A stretch of 31,580 bases of DNA from Pavlovales sp. CCMP2436 (GCA_026770615.1 MU631664.1:124776-156355), one strand, 5' to 3'; shown: positions 1 through 9,343, counted from the first letter of the stretch. Notes: generated by a model not told the origin, from the letters alone. Numbers and translations are program-made.

Positions 1-653
1 TCAGCAGTAGACCATCTCGATGTGATGGATCTGGCCGGGTTCAACGGCAACGCACTCTCCATTGACACGGGCAAGATCCCCCCCGAGCACCGCGAGAACT
101 GGGCCGAGTTCAACACCGAGGTGCTCACTCACTTCCAGCACGCCACCACCGACCTCGAGCGCGACCGGTGCTACAAGCTGATGATCGTTGCACCCTCCCT
201 CTTCTTCCGCAAGTCGGCGCGCGGCAGCCACCGCGCAGTGCAAGCCATCGCGAACCGCTTTGCCGCCTGGCGTTCGGGGGACCACGCCTCGCTCATTGAC
301 GAGTGGGCAAAGGCTATCGCCCTCAGCCGGGGCAGTGAGCCGCGCGAGCGGACCAAGCTCGACAACGAAAGGAAAAGGCACTCGGCAAGCTCGAGCGCAG
401 CCTCGTCTCGGACGCCGCTCGCCTTCTCGAGAGCCATGGAGTCGCAGACATCTTCAACCCCGAGATCTTGGAGCAGATGCGCCTCAAGCACCCGATCCGC
501 AAACCGGAGAACCGTATGCCAGACTCCCTCCCGATCCCAGACCCGAGCGAGCGCCTCAACGCTCTTCCTGAGACGGTCAGGCGTGTGTACAGCGCACTGC
601 CCCTGTGCTCAACCAGACGCCGGGAAGGTAGGTGCGGGGCCAAACCGACTTAA
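1..653 (+). pseudogene. Frameshifted fragment of a LINE-type retrotransposon ORF (segment before the RT domain)
   Basis: The frame is open from base 1, so the element continues to the left of the window. Residues around bases 180-300 read PSLFFRKSARGSHRA followed by RFAAWRSGDHASL, which matches the shape of the 'LLL+P-RGG ... RF..F..G.W..L' linker found upstream of reverse transcriptase in many algal non-LTR polyproteins (established family pattern, recalled). At about base 370 the reading frame shifts: the third forward frame then gives KALGKLERSLVSDAARLL, HGVADIFNPEILEQMRLKHP and so on to about 653. That matches the next conserved linker, a gene-order-like 'L..G..S.AAR.L...G.A......L..KHP' block. 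No RT catalytic motif lies in the window. I call it a decayed, truncated LINE copy. Family assignment is by pattern only. Confidence 0.6.
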
Positions 654-692
654 GCAAAGGGTGCCCACTTAAAGTGGCCAAAGGCGTAAATG

Positions 693-770
693 ACCAAGAA
701 TTGAATTTGAACCCCCGACTTCGCCCCAAAGGGCTGGGGTCCTAAACCATTAGACTAGGAATCACTTGGG
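693..770 (-). repeat. tRNA-like sequence with A- and B-box motifs (SINE head or tRNA pseudogene)
   Basis: On the minus strand, bases 757-740 read TAGTCTAATGGTTTAGGA, an A-box/D-arm-like sequence with a 4-bp TCCT/AGGA stem. Bases 713-703 read GGTTCAAATTC, a good B-box/T-loop. The outer CCAAG/CTTGG ends could pair as a 5-bp acceptor remnant. The anticodon arm does not form a 5-bp stem with a 7-base loop, and the T stem is mismatched, so this is not a functional tRNA by eye. A tRNA-derived SINE or a decayed tRNA gene are both possible. Confidence 0.35.
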
Positions 771-804
771 GTAGCGGCTGGACCCTTCAGAGTCGGGTTT
801 TCAG
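771..804 (+). repeat. Dispersed 34-bp repeat, copy 1
   Basis: The 34 bases beginning GTAGCGGCTGGACCCTTCAG recur at 19499-19532 with one mismatch, and in diverged or split form at 15951-16023. It is followed here by a T-rich stretch. It lies outside any supported gene and is probably the edge of an unidentified repeat family. Confidence 0.6.
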
Positions 805-917
805 ATTTTTTTAAAACTACGACTTACTTACTATAGAAAAGGGCAGCAGGCAGTGGGTTGCAGACATTCTGTTTCAAAAGTGGTCGACTCCGAGCGTGTA
901 GGCGCGACGACGTTCAG

Positions 918-1315
918 TCACCCAGGCGGCATACTTTTGGCGCCGATCCCAAACCCTGTCCCCCTGCGGAGGTGGTACGCGCCCTCAGCCCACTCGTCGG
1001 GGTTGCCGTCGTCGTCGCTGTCACTGCGTGTGCTGCCGCCGTTGCCGGTGCCGGTGCCGGTGCGCTCCAATCGCGCGCGCGCAATGATGACCTTGGCGTG
1101 CCCTCGAAGTGCGCACATGCCGATCTCCTGTCTCATCTTCCACAGGAGAGTGCTGCGCGCTTGCGCAGCGGAGGGGGCCTTCGCAGCGGAGGGAGCCCCC
1201 ATGCGAGCTTGGAGCGCTCTTGCGCCCATGCTGGCGAGGTCCCCGAGGAAGGATTCCAGGTCGTCAGACCACTTCCGGGATTTTTGGGATACAATTATTG
1301 GTATAAAATTAAAAT
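918..1315 (-). CDS. Hypothetical ORF, possibly a gene remnant
   Basis: Unrecognised. The minus frame is open from about 1315 to 918, with ATG candidates at 1229 and 1202. Before the ATG it reads WSDDLESFLGDLASMGARAL. It continues with an Ala-rich helix-like stretch, a Gly-Thr repeat (TGTGTGNGG) and an acidic DSDDDGNPDEW segment that resembles a Ca-binding loop of the thrombospondin type 3 or EF-hand kind, but only once. The start is undefined and no intron signals are clear. Length and composition make it plausible but weak as a gene. The opposite strand is also open, which is common in GC-rich DNA. Confidence 0.25.
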
Positions 1316-1674
1316 GACGTGCGCTAATGCGCAGCTCGCCTAACCGCCGGGGGCGGTAATCTCTTGCCCCTGGTCTAGTCCCAGGCGGCAGGGTGACTCA
1401 ATAATCCTCCACTTATCTTAAAAACTCTCTCCTCATCTAAGGTGGTTGCGGTTGTTGGCCTGGAATAAGTGGTTTGGTTCCTCTGTAGTGTGAGCCGATG
1501 TTGCTGTGTATCATGCGAATGGGCATGGGTCCGAGGTTTGTTTGTCTGGGTGTGTTTATCAGTGTGACTAGTGGATTTTGTCAGAGCCTGCGTGTCCCTG
1601 GTCTTGGTGCTGCTGGTGGCGCCCATTGGACGCTTAAAAGTTGATTTGGTAGTGGATGGGCTGGGTGAGGTAGG
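1313..1674 (-). repeat. AC-rich LINE-like remnant whose tail is repeated at 22526-22690
   Basis: Base composition changes sharply here: the minus strand becomes AC-rich, as in the LINE at 9.3-12.4 kb. The block ATGACGTGCGC...CAGCTCGCC, a CCGGGGGCGG-type middle, then GGGTGACTCAATAATCCTCC is matched by a diverged copy near 22526-22690 (GGGTGAATCAATGATCCTCC). Both copies go on into GGTTGT-rich sequence. A minus-strand open frame (1626-1375) is Thr/His/Gln-rich and looks like non-coding LINE sequence rather than a gene. The copia element starts inside this unit at 1675. Confidence 0.45.
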
Positions 1675-1934
1675 TGTCAGGCGCGGGACAGCGCGGAGCT
1701 GGTCTGGGCCTCGAACACCAGGACTGGACTATCAGTGAGTGAGAACCAGTCCGGGCGGCAGAGCGGATCTGCTGCCATAAGATAGAACATGCAGCCTTTA
1801 AGGCGTCGTCTTTTCGTCTTTTGCAGTTACTTTCACCATCGTTGCCCCTGCTGGCCACTTGCGCGGAGCGAGTGCTGCCTCCAGCTAGCGCCGAGAGGAC
1901 TAGGCTGAGAGGCGCATCAGGACCGTATCCAACA
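1675..1934 (+). repeat. 5' LTR of the copia element
   Basis: Runs from TGTCAGG to CCAACA and matches 7809-8068 with eight substitutions and no indels by eye. The last base of the LTR is also the A of the gag ATG, so there is no untranslated spacer between LTR and gag. The primer-binding site, which normally lies immediately after the 5' LTR, would overlap the first gag codons. Confidence 0.93.
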
Positions 1935-3445
1935 TGAGCTTATCGCGTTACAACGACACGCGTGCCCTGGACGGTGCGTCTCAGGACAACAACCTAATGA
2001 AGAACATGAAGAAGATCAACATAGCCGACCTTGCAGAGATGCCGACCAACAACAAGTACATGACCGACTTCGTCACCGACGCAGAGAAGGAGCAGATCGA
2101 TGTCGATACGATCCGCTTCAGCGACCTGGTCTACCTCACTGGCGAGCGGGGCGACGGCGGCAAAACGATGGTGCGCGGCACTTTCGAGACGTCCGCCACC
2201 CCGTGCGACAAGTCGGAGGAGGGTTCTCCGCAGTGGACACCCTCTTTCAAGGCCATCGCCGACGCCGTCAAGCTCGAGGGCGTGCCGCAGCAGTCTCCGC
2301 TACTGAAAGGCAGCGGCTCTGAGACCGCCCCTGCGCCGGTTTCGGAACGTACCACGCCGGCGCTGGCAGCGTCTTCCAAGGTCCAGCGCTTCCGCGCCGA
2401 TGCCAAGCGCATGATCCTCCGCACCGAGTGCGAGCTCGACTCGCTCGCTGCGGACTTGGAGGTCAAAATCCGTGAGCTTCGCTGCAAGAGCGACGCGAGC
2501 AAGTACCCGACTTACACCGAGTACCTCGGCAGCCTCTGGGACAAGTCGGCGGTATGCGCACTCGGCGTGCTCAACGAGATGATCGCTGACGACGCGATGC
2601 GCTCCCTCAAGACGCACGTCAGCGTGCGCCAGTTCGACACCCAGTCCGCCATCTTCGAGAAAATTTTCGATTCGATCACGCTGCGCTCGAGCCGGACCGA
2701 CTTTGGCTCTCAGCTGCTCGTGCACGTCAGGGCCAAGTACCCCCTCGCCGGCAAGTCAAAGATCTCCTTCGAGGAGGGGCTCGCCTTGTACAACGACGCC
2801 AGAGTCGCCGCAGAGGCGGTCCCCATGAACGAGGCTGCTTCGAGGCTGTTCGACATCCTCGAGCTAATCCCTGAGGACGCCGTGACGCTGCCCATCATCG
2901 CGCGCGTCAAGCGCACGCCCCGGAGCGAGGTCAACATCACTCTCTACCAGTCCGTGATCAGTGAGCTGCGCCAGCACGTGATCATGTGCAAGGTCCCTGT
3001 CGTCGCGCAGGCGCGCCGGGCGACGGGTGAGTCTGCCGGCGGCGGCGGCGGCGGCGGCGGCGAGACTTCCTCGGCAAACGCAGCATACAAGCAGCCCCCT
3101 CCCCGCGATGGCTGTTTCACATGCGGCGGCGCGCACTTCCAGCGCGACTGCCCGCGCGGAAATGGCGGGCGCGGTAGGTTCGGGGGGCGTGGCGCCTTTG
3201 GGCGCGGCGGCTACGGTGGCGGCGGGCGCGACGGTGGCGGCGGGGATTCCCATGTCCCTGGGCCGGTGCGCAAAGTCATCCGCCTCCAGTCGGGTCAGCG
3301 CGAGTCAAACCGGGCTTACGCCAACGTGGCCCGGTGCCACAACCACTTCGAGTTGCTCGCAGGGCTCCCGGACTCCAGCAATCTCCCGGACTCCGATGCC
3401 AGCTCTGTCGCCTCTACGACAGAGCCCGACAAGTCGTGTATGTAG
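1934..3445 (+). CDS. gag: copia Gag (capsid/nucleocapsid) ORF, 503 aa
   Basis: Starts at ATG 1934, directly at the LTR edge, and ends at TAG 3443-3445. The first 350 residues are charged and helical, as expected for a copia capsid. A Gly run at about 365-373 precedes a zinc knuckle at residues 394-406 (C-FT-C-GGA-H-FQRD-C, i.e. CX2CX3HX4C). This is one residue shorter than the classical CCHC spacing but of a type seen in other algal copia Gags. It is followed by an RGG/Gly-rich RNA-binding tail. The same frame continues past the TAG into the protease region, so the original protein was probably one Gag-Pol frame, or used stop readthrough. This is the best preserved ORF of the element. Confidence 0.85.
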   Translation: MSLSRYNDTRALDGASQDNNLMKNMKKINIADLAEMPTNNKYMTDFVTDAEKEQIDVDTIRFSDLVYLTGERGDGGKTMVRGTFETSATPCDKSEEGSPQWTPSFKAIADAVKLEGVPQQSPLLKGSGSETAPAPVSERTTPALAASSKVQRFRADAKRMILRTECELDSLAADLEVKIRELRCKSDASKYPTYTEYLGSLWDKSAVCALGVLNEMIADDAMRSLKTHVSVRQFDTQSAIFEKIFDSITLRSSRTDFGSQLLVHVRAKYPLAGKSKISFEEGLALYNDARVAAEAVPMNEAASRLFDILELIPEDAVTLPIIARVKRTPRSEVNITLYQSVISELRQHVIMCKVPVVAQARRATGESAGGGGGGGGETSSANAAYKQPPPRDGCFTCGGAHFQRDCPRGNGGRGRFGGRGAFGRGGYGGGGRDGGGGDSHVPGPVRKVIRLQSGQRESNRAYANVARCHNHFELLAGLPDSSNLPDSDASSVASTTEPDKSCM

Positions 3446-4345
3446 GGCGCGGAGGGAGTGGCGGCGCTCGTCCAGCTCCCCAACCTACTCGAGAGTTTCT
3501 GCGACCTCCCCTAGCTCGTGCCCGGAGACGAGGCCGATTCCGAGTCGGAGGTGTCGGTAGCGGAGAGCTCTGCTGCAGCGCGGCGCGCAGCCGCGCGCCT
3601 GCAGAGGCCCGGCGAGTTTAAGGCCCCCAAGCACCCGGCCCCCAAGTACATCGTCAAGTCGAAGCCCAAGGGAGTGGCCGCGCGCGGTGACAACTCCTTC
3701 CTCACCATGGCCAAGGCCGAGCAGCGGCACCAGCCGCGCTCCAAGGGCCTCCTCAGCGGGCACAAGATGGAGCGCGACCTCGGCTCCTTCCAGCTTGCCA
3801 ACGCTCGCTCGGCGCACGACCAGGAGACGGACGGTACTGTCATGCTCAACGTGGATTTGGGCGCCGACCGGCACCTCTTGAAGCCAATAGGCATCACCAA
3901 GCGCAGGAAGGCGAGCAAAGGCTCGGTCGAGTGGGGCGGCAAGGGCTACCAGTCCGCCGCTTCGTGCGAGGGCTACGCGGAGTTCAACCTCGGCAAGGGC
4001 AAGAACTCGGTCGACATCGAAGCACACGCGTGGGGCGTTGCCGACGTCACGACGCGACTGCTCTCGGTGCAGCGCCTCGTAGCTGACGGGGTCGACGTGC
4101 ACTTCAGCAAGTCCGGCTCCTACCTCGATTTCACCAAGGTCGGCGGCGGGCGCATCCCTATCGACGCGAACTCGATGGTACGCGCGCGCATGCGCGCAGG
4201 CAGCCTCTCAGAGGCACCCGCGCCGGTGGCGTCGGCAGCGCCAGCGCTCAGTCAGCGCAGGCACGGCCGCGGCGCGGGGCGTGGCGCAGGGCACGGCGCG
4301 GAGCGCGGCAGCGGCGTGACGCTCGACACGCGCCAGGGAAACTAA
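3446..4345 (+). pseudogene. copia protease region, in frame with gag but interrupted by stops
   Basis: Same frame as gag, after the TAG at 3443. A second TAG lies at 3512-3514 and the frame ends with TAA at 4343-4345. Around base 3850 it reads NVDLGADRHLL, in the position of the copia aspartic protease motif 'DSGA..HM'. The catalytic Asp is kept but Ser is replaced by Leu. About 60 residues later, TTRLLSVQRLVADGVDVHF matches the typical 'NLLSV..L...G..V.F' of the copia protease C-terminal part. The altered active site and the stops argue against activity. The downstream Arg/Gly-rich end (4260-4340) is a linker. Confidence 0.75.
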
Positions 4346-4419
4346 GGGGCCTGGCCGCGCGGCCGACCCAGCTCAGGGAAGGGAGGCGCCCCTCGGCAAG
4401 CTGGCTCCGGCTGTGGGCG

Positions 4420-5540
4420 CGGCGCACGGGCACCACCGACGCAAGACATTTGCAGCGCACGCTCGCTGCAGTCGACGGGATGGAATCGTCGACACCCGAG
4501 GCCGCCGACCTGTCCGTTTTCGGCGGAGCTCGGATGCGCCGGTCGACGCGGAGTCGGCCACTTCGCGCAGCGCGAGCCCCAGGAGAGATCACGTACCTCG
4601 ACGCCTTCCAAGTCTCCAAGCACGATCTGCCGGTCGGGCTCAACGGTGAGGGGCAGGGCATGAAGTACGCGGTCATCTTCGTGGACGGGTACTCCAAGTT
4701 CAAGAGGGTCTACTTCTGCAAGTCGCAGACGGACATCCCCAAGTTACTCAAGTTCTGGATCAGCGAGCTGGGCCTCGCAGCGCACGTCGGCGAACACTTC
4801 CTGCTCGGACGGGGATGGCGTCGCTACGTGCACACCGATGGCGGGACGCCGATGAACAGCGACGCGTTTGCCAAGGTGCTGCTCGAGTTCGGGCTCGCCG
4901 CGAACGTTACCTCCTGCCCGCACCACCCCTCCTCCAACGGCGTCGCCGAGCGGAGTTTCGAGACGCTCGCGGCGGACATGCGGGCGGCGCTCGAGTCCAC
5001 GGGAATCGCCAAGCACCTCTGGCACTAGGCCGCGCGCAACTCAGTGGCGCGCATAAACCTGCTGGCGGTGCAAGCGGTCGTGGACAAGGAGACGGGCGTC
5101 ACCCGTTACGTAACGCCCTACGAGCTCTTTTTCAACCGCAGGCCTGACCTCACCCACTTGGTCTCGTGGGGAAACCCGTGCCGCGTGCTCGCACTCGGGC
5201 CGACGCTGAGAGCAAAGGGCAAGCTCTCAATGCCATCGCTCAAGGGCAGAGTCATAGGGCACGGCTACGACGGCGTGCAGATCGACAAGGCCTGGCGGTA
5301 CATCCTCGGTCACATAGTGCTCCTGGAGGACGGGTGCGTCACATACTCACAGCATGTGCAGATCGACAAGCGCCCCGCGATCGAGGGGGGGAGTGTGCCG
5401 TCCTTTGACAAGTTAGGCAGCGAGACGACCGCGAAGGCTTTCGACGCAGAAGTCGACAACACCGCCGCCAACGTCGAGCACGAGCACTTCGGGCCGCGCG
5501 GCACCGACGAGTCGTCGGCGATTTTATCGAGTAGGCCCCA
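4420..5540 (+). pseudogene. copia integrase, catalytic core and C-terminal part, one in-frame TAG
   Basis: Read in the first forward frame. The N-terminal HHCC zinc domain is degenerate: LWARRTG at about 4415 is the only clear trace. The catalytic triad is visible as D in EITYLDAF (about 4600), D in YVHTDGG (about 4840) and E in NGVAERSFETL (about 4950), consistent with a DDE integrase core. TAG at 5026-5028 interrupts HLWH-AARNSVARINLL. After it the copia C-terminal motif TPYELFFNRRPDLTHL is clear (about 5120), followed by LKGRVIGHGYDG. The frame then enters low-complexity sequence. Apart from the TAG, the core residues are intact. Confidence 0.85.
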
Positions 5541-5602
5541 AAACCAACGCTCCCGCTCGCTCACGACCCGCTGCGAAAGGACCGGGCCTCGCGGAGCGGC
5601 GC

Positions 5603-5890
5603 GGCTGCGCGAAGCAGCACGCCCGCGGCGGCACCCGCAGCGCGCAGCGCACGCGGAAGCGCACGCGCGCCCCCGGCGGCTGCGCGGAGCAGCACGCCCG
5701 TGGCGGCACCCAAGGCGCGCGACGCACGCGCGTCCCCAGCGGCTGCGCGGAGCAGCACGCCCGCGGCGGCACCCGCGCGCGGCGCGGCGGCGCCCGAGGC
5801 GCGCGGCGCACGCGCGCCCCCAGCGGCTGCGCGGAGCAGCAAGCCCGCGGCGGCACCCGCAGCGCGCGGGAGACACGTGCCCTTCACACC
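5603..5890 (+). repeat. GC-rich minisatellite in the integrase-RT linker, about four units
   Basis: The unit beginning CGGCTGCGCGGAGCAGCACG recurs at about 5603, 5678, 5739 and 5823 with variable length (61-84 bp) and small changes. It encodes Arg/Ala-rich low-complexity sequence in every frame. It lies where copia polyproteins have a poorly conserved spacer between integrase and RT, so it probably expanded there without harming the enzymes. Confidence 0.7.
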
Positions 5891-5961
5891 CGCAGCAGAG
5901 CCGCCACGCGAGCAGGCGCACGCGCGTCCGGCTACCACGGCCTACCGGGACAAGGCTACTT

Positions 5962-6122
5962 CCGGATCCGGTTTACAAATACTTCCGGATCCGTGTCGCG
6001 GAGGGCCCCTTTCGGATCCGTGGGGGTGTAGAACCGGATCCGTATGGGCTAGAAGCGGATCCGCGCGCGCACCACAGTGTAAAGCGGATTCGATCGGCGC
6101 ACCAGAGCGTAAAGCGGATCCA
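5962..6122 (+). repeat. Short degenerate array around the hexamer GGATCC
   Basis: CGGATCC-type motifs occur at least six times in 160 bases (near 5965, 5988, 6015, 6035, 6055 and 6115), in contexts such as TTCCGGATCCG and AAGCGGATCC. The sub-repeat AGAGCGTAAAGCGGATCC/ACAGTGTAAAGCGGATTC is present twice. It is a local tandem duplication product in the retrotransposon linker, with no known function. Confidence 0.6.
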
Positions 6123-6139
6123 TGAGGTATGTCGGGCTT

Positions 6140-7795
6140 GAAAAATTATAAAAAGCTGTCCGACTTGGCCTACCTCGACGGCAGCACGGTCATCATCCCG
6201 AACTCGTATAAGCAGGCCATCGCCTCCGAGCACGCGGTGCAGTGGATCGCCGCCATGAACGAGCACCTTGTCATGCACAAGTAGATGGGGTCTTCGCCGT
6301 CAAGACGAACAACGCCTCGCAGGTCATACGCTTCAAGGCGCGGACCGTCCTCTAAGGCTGCCGACAGCGGCAAGGCGTCGACTTTGAGGAGGTCTTCAGC
6401 CCGGCCGCGCGCGGCGAGCAGATCAAGCTGATGATCGCGGCCGGAGCCAAGATGTACGGCAAGTCGCTCAAGCCCGGCCAGAAGCTGCACCTCACCAGGC
6501 TCCTCGATAAGGGAGACGTGACGGACGCTTTTCTGAACTCGCTCCTCGTGGAGAAGGGCGTGCTGTCGGAGTTTCCGCCCGGCCAGGACTCGGGCGTCGC
6601 GGCGCTGGCCGGCTTCAAGGTCGCGGCCGAGCAGCTGCGCGCTCACCCCGGACTCAAGCAGTCCGGGCGCGCATGGCTTTTAAACATTTGCGCCCAGCTG
6701 CTCGAGCAGGGATGAGAGCAGTCGCCGTGCGCTCCGTCGGTCTTCCTGCGGGAGGAGCCGAGCGGAGGCTGGGTCGCCATCGCGCTGTACGTGGACGACA
6801 TGCTCATCCTCAATGCGAGCTCGAACGAGCTGGCAGCGCGCGAGCTCGTCGAGAAGCTCAAGCTGCACTTTGAGATCAAGCTGCAGGAGGAGCTCTCCAA
6901 GTTCCTCGGCGCGGAGTACGACATCACGGACGAGAGCATTCATCTGCACCTCAACCAGTACGTCACGGGTATCCTCGGCCGCTTCGGCATGGCCGACTGC
7001 CGCCCGGTGAGCACGCCCGAGATCTCGGGCATGTCCGGCATCAACTCCCTTGGCGGCGACGCGGTCGTCAACGCGCCCGACGAGACGCTGCTCAACCGCA
7101 AGGACACGACCCTCTACCAGGAGATTGTCGGCGCGACCATGTTCTGCTGCACTACGTGCAGGCCAGACCTCGCTACGCTGTGGGCATGCTCGCTCGCCGC
7201 ATGAGCCTGCCGCGCGTTTGCGACATGGGCTCTGCCTCGCGCGTGCTGCGTTACCTGCGCGGCACGCCCAAGCTCGGGCTACTCTTCCGCTTCGAACAGG
7301 ATCCGGTGCACCCAGGGCTCGTCTGCTACGCGGACGCAGACTGGGCGAACGATCCGGTCAAGCGCAAGTCGACGAGTGGGTACGTCGTGCTCTTCAATGG
7401 CACGCCCATCTCGTGGTACAGCTGCCTGCAGTCTGTGATAGCGCTCTCTTCCACAGAGGCAGCGTACATCGGCACCGCGGAGGCGACGCGACGTGGTCTA
7501 CCTGCGAAGTTTCGTGGACTACATCCAAAACCCCGAGCCGGGGCCCACCACCATCTTCGAGGACAACCAGGGGACAATACACCTCGTGAACAACCCGGTG
7601 CACCACCGGCGGTCCAAGCATATAGACCTGCGCTGGCACTACATCCGCGACAAGCAGGAGCTCGGCATCATCAAGGTGGAGAAGGTTCACACCGGCTTCA
7701 ATCACGCAGACATCTTCACCAAGCCCGCTAGCCTCGCTGTCTTCCGTCGCCATGTGGGCGCCATCATGCACGGCGTCGGCCTCGACGCGCGCTAA
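6140..7795 (+). pseudogene. copia reverse transcriptase and RNase H, frameshifted and with stops
   Basis: Begins with SYKQAIASEHAVQWIAAMNEH, the standard start of the copia RT domain (RVT_2). It continues with a VIRFKAR segment, a TAA at 6353, then QGVDFEEVFSPAAR. A TGA at 6713 interrupts just before SPCAPSVFLRE. The catalytic YVDDM box is intact at 6788-6802. RNase H follows after a frame change near 7160: LRYLRGTPKLGL, CYADADWAND (Asp motif), KSTSGYV and ALSSTEAAY. A second frame change near 7490 gives FEDNQGTIHLVNNPVHHRRSKHIDLRWHY and FTKP, and the frame ends at TAA 7793-7795. Enzyme motifs are recognisable but no uninterrupted pol frame exists. Confidence 0.9.
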
Positions 7796-7796
7796 T

Positions 7797-7808
7797 GGCG
7801 AGGGGGGG
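7797..7808 (+). promoter_or_regulatory. Polypurine tract (plus-strand primer site) of the copia element
   Basis: GGCGAGGGGGGG lies directly before the TG of the 3' LTR and two bases after the pol stop. This is the position and composition expected for the plus-strand priming tract. Confidence 0.7.
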
Positions 7809-8068
7809 TGTCAGGCGCCGGACAGCGCGGAGCTGGTCTGGGCCTCGGACACCAGGACTGGACTATCAGTGAGTGAGAACCAGTCCGGGCGGCAGAGCGG
7901 ATCTGCTGCCATATGATAGAACATGCAGCCTTTAAGGCGTCGTCTTTTCGTCTTTTGCAGTTACTTTCACCATTGTTGCCCCTGCTGGTCACTCGCGCGG
8001 AGCGAGTGCTGCCTCCAGCTAGCGCCGAGAGGACTAGGCTGAGAGACGCATCAGGGCCGTATCCAACA
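7809..8068 (+). repeat. 3' LTR of the copia element
   Basis: Same length as the 5' LTR, with eight substitutions. Begins TGTCAGGCGCC and ends ATCCAACA at 8068. AT-rich non-repeated sequence starts immediately after it. Confidence 0.93.
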
Positions 8069-8218
8069 GTACTGTTGAAAACTGCTTTGAGTCGCTATAA
8101 TAATAATAATATTCACTCACGCACATTTATAAATCACATGCTCATCTCAATTTATATTTCTTAGATTGAAATATTTAGGTTAAATTTTATTTTAGTGTTG
8201 AAGTCCAAAGCTGAGTAT
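8069..8218 (-). other. AT-rich spacer with a poly(A) signal for the minus-strand zinc-finger gene
   Basis: Holds an (AAT)n microsatellite near 8097-8110. On the minus strand there is an AATAAA at 8191-8186, 28 bases after the stop codon of the zinc-finger gene, a sensible place for its polyadenylation signal. Confidence 0.5.
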
Positions 8219-9219
8219 TTACTGCTCACGAGTTTCACACAAAGCCCGAATGTGCGCGTCGTCTACCGCGCTGATGGCATACCTCTTTCTCGGGTCTGAA
8301 CGCAAGGCCACCGCGGGTCGCGACACCACTTGCGCGCCGTTGCGCTGGCTGCGCGCGCGCTGCGGCTGCCCCACTGGGCCGCCAATCTGCTCAAGGAAAT
8401 GGCCTACTTTGCGCAGCTCGCACGAGTTTACGACGAGCGTTTCGCCGGCAGCTTCCTCCCAATCCACAAATGTCAGTCCGAGCGAGACCTCTGCCGTGCG
8501 GTTGAGGTACCGCCGGAGCGGAATAGTGCAGTCGTCCGTGTCAAAGCGCGTGCCGTATTTGAACTCGCGTTTCTCGAACGTCTGCATGATGGGCGAGCCG
8601 CCACCTGCGTCGCCGAGCTCACACAGCCAAAAAATACCAGGGCGGATGTGTCCCAGCTCCTCACTCGATGTAGGCACGCTCGCCTGTACGGCGGCAATTT
8701 TGCCCGCTTCGAGCTGCGGCTTGATTGCAGTTTCCCACAGGTCTGGGAGGAATGGGCAGCCAGGCAGGTGGTTAGATGCGTATAACAATGGCCATGGGCG
8801 GCAGGCATACATAGAGGCGCTGGGGAGCGTGCAGTCCGTCAGTAGGGTACTCACCGGCGGCACGCTTCTTAGCGTTGGCGACACCAGAAGCCTGACTGCA
8901 TTCGATCCGATGCGGAACGAATTGCGACACGTGCGCCCGCTTGCAGCCCTCCACTGCATGGTCGCCAACCAAGCTTCGCCAGACGTCTCGTCACGGCGGT
9001 TTGCTGGGCACGGGCGCGGTTCTGCTGCTCTGTGCGGCACTTGTGGACCTGCGTCTGCGCCGTGCCACACGCGCGCTTGTGCCTGTTCATAGCCCTGGTA
9101 GACCCGAAGAGCTTATCGCACAGTGAACACTCGACACCCGGCGGCGAACCCGTCTTCGGGGCGAGAACGAGTGTCAAGGGGGGCGCGCTCGCTGGCGCGC
9201 CTGAAGAAGAAGGAGCCAT
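8219..9219 (-). CDS. C2HC-type zinc-finger protein with one intron and a possible frameshift
   Basis: Starts at ATG 9219 and ends at TAA 8221-8219. Residues 31-51 hold a zinc finger C-SL-C-X12-H-KRA-C (CX2CX12HX3C). The next frame segment reads LVGDHAVEGCKRAHVSQF. It ends KKRAA at a perfect GTGAGT donor (8854), and the exon after 8743 resumes as DLWETAIKPQLEAGKIAAV in exactly the right phase. The C-terminal domain (PGIFWLCELGDAGGGSPIMQ, FKYGTRFDTDDCTIPLRRYL, SLGLTFVDWEEA) is well formed but unrecognised. Between the finger and the second segment (about 8960) the frame must shift by one base; a mutation, a sequencing error or an undetected small intron could explain that. The finger suggests nucleic-acid or protein binding; the function is otherwise unknown. 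The gene sits between two retroelements. Confidence 0.6.
8743..8854 (-). other. Predicted 112-nt spliceosomal intron
   Basis: Minus strand: donor GTGAGTACC at 8854, branch-like CATCTAAC, pyrimidine-rich CCCATTCCTCCCAG acceptor ending at 8743. Removing it joins a phase-1 exon end to the downstream frame and gives an uninterrupted protein. Three independent signals plus phase agreement make this a strong call. Confidence 0.75.
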
Positions 9220-9343
9220 TGGATTCTGGCCAATGAGCGTACGCCGCTTAATTGCTCTTAAATGTTGCTATGTGTCGGTGCCCGAATAAAAAAATGAATA
9301 AAAGCGACGCCAGCACTGGCGCTGGCCATGGCCGGAGCTGGGC

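Larger units (their letters stand above)
1675..8068 (+). mobile_element. Ty1/copia-type LTR retrotransposon, full length but non-autonomous
   Basis: A 6394-bp element bounded by two 260-bp direct repeats that start TGTCAGGCG and end ATCCAACA. The internal order is gag, protease, integrase, RT, RNase H, which is the copia (Pseudoviridae) order. By hand alignment the LTRs differ at eight positions (about 97% identical). The pol region carries in-frame stops at 3443 (TAG), 3512 (TAG), 4343 (TAA), 5026 (TAG), 6353 (TAA) and 6713 (TGA). It also has frame changes near 4350-4450, 5540-6140, about 7160 and about 7490. No convincing 5-bp target duplication is visible: the left flank is GTAGG and the right flank GTACT. 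It is therefore probably inactive, or dependent on relatives. Confidence 0.95.

Noticed and set aside
693..770. Functional tRNA gene on the minus strand
   Set aside because: Good A and B boxes, but the anticodon arm cannot form 5 bp with a 7-base loop and the T stem is mismatched; kept only as a tRNA-like repeat.
1670..8073. 5-bp target-site duplication around the copia element
   Set aside because: Flanks GTAGG and GTACT agree only in GTA.
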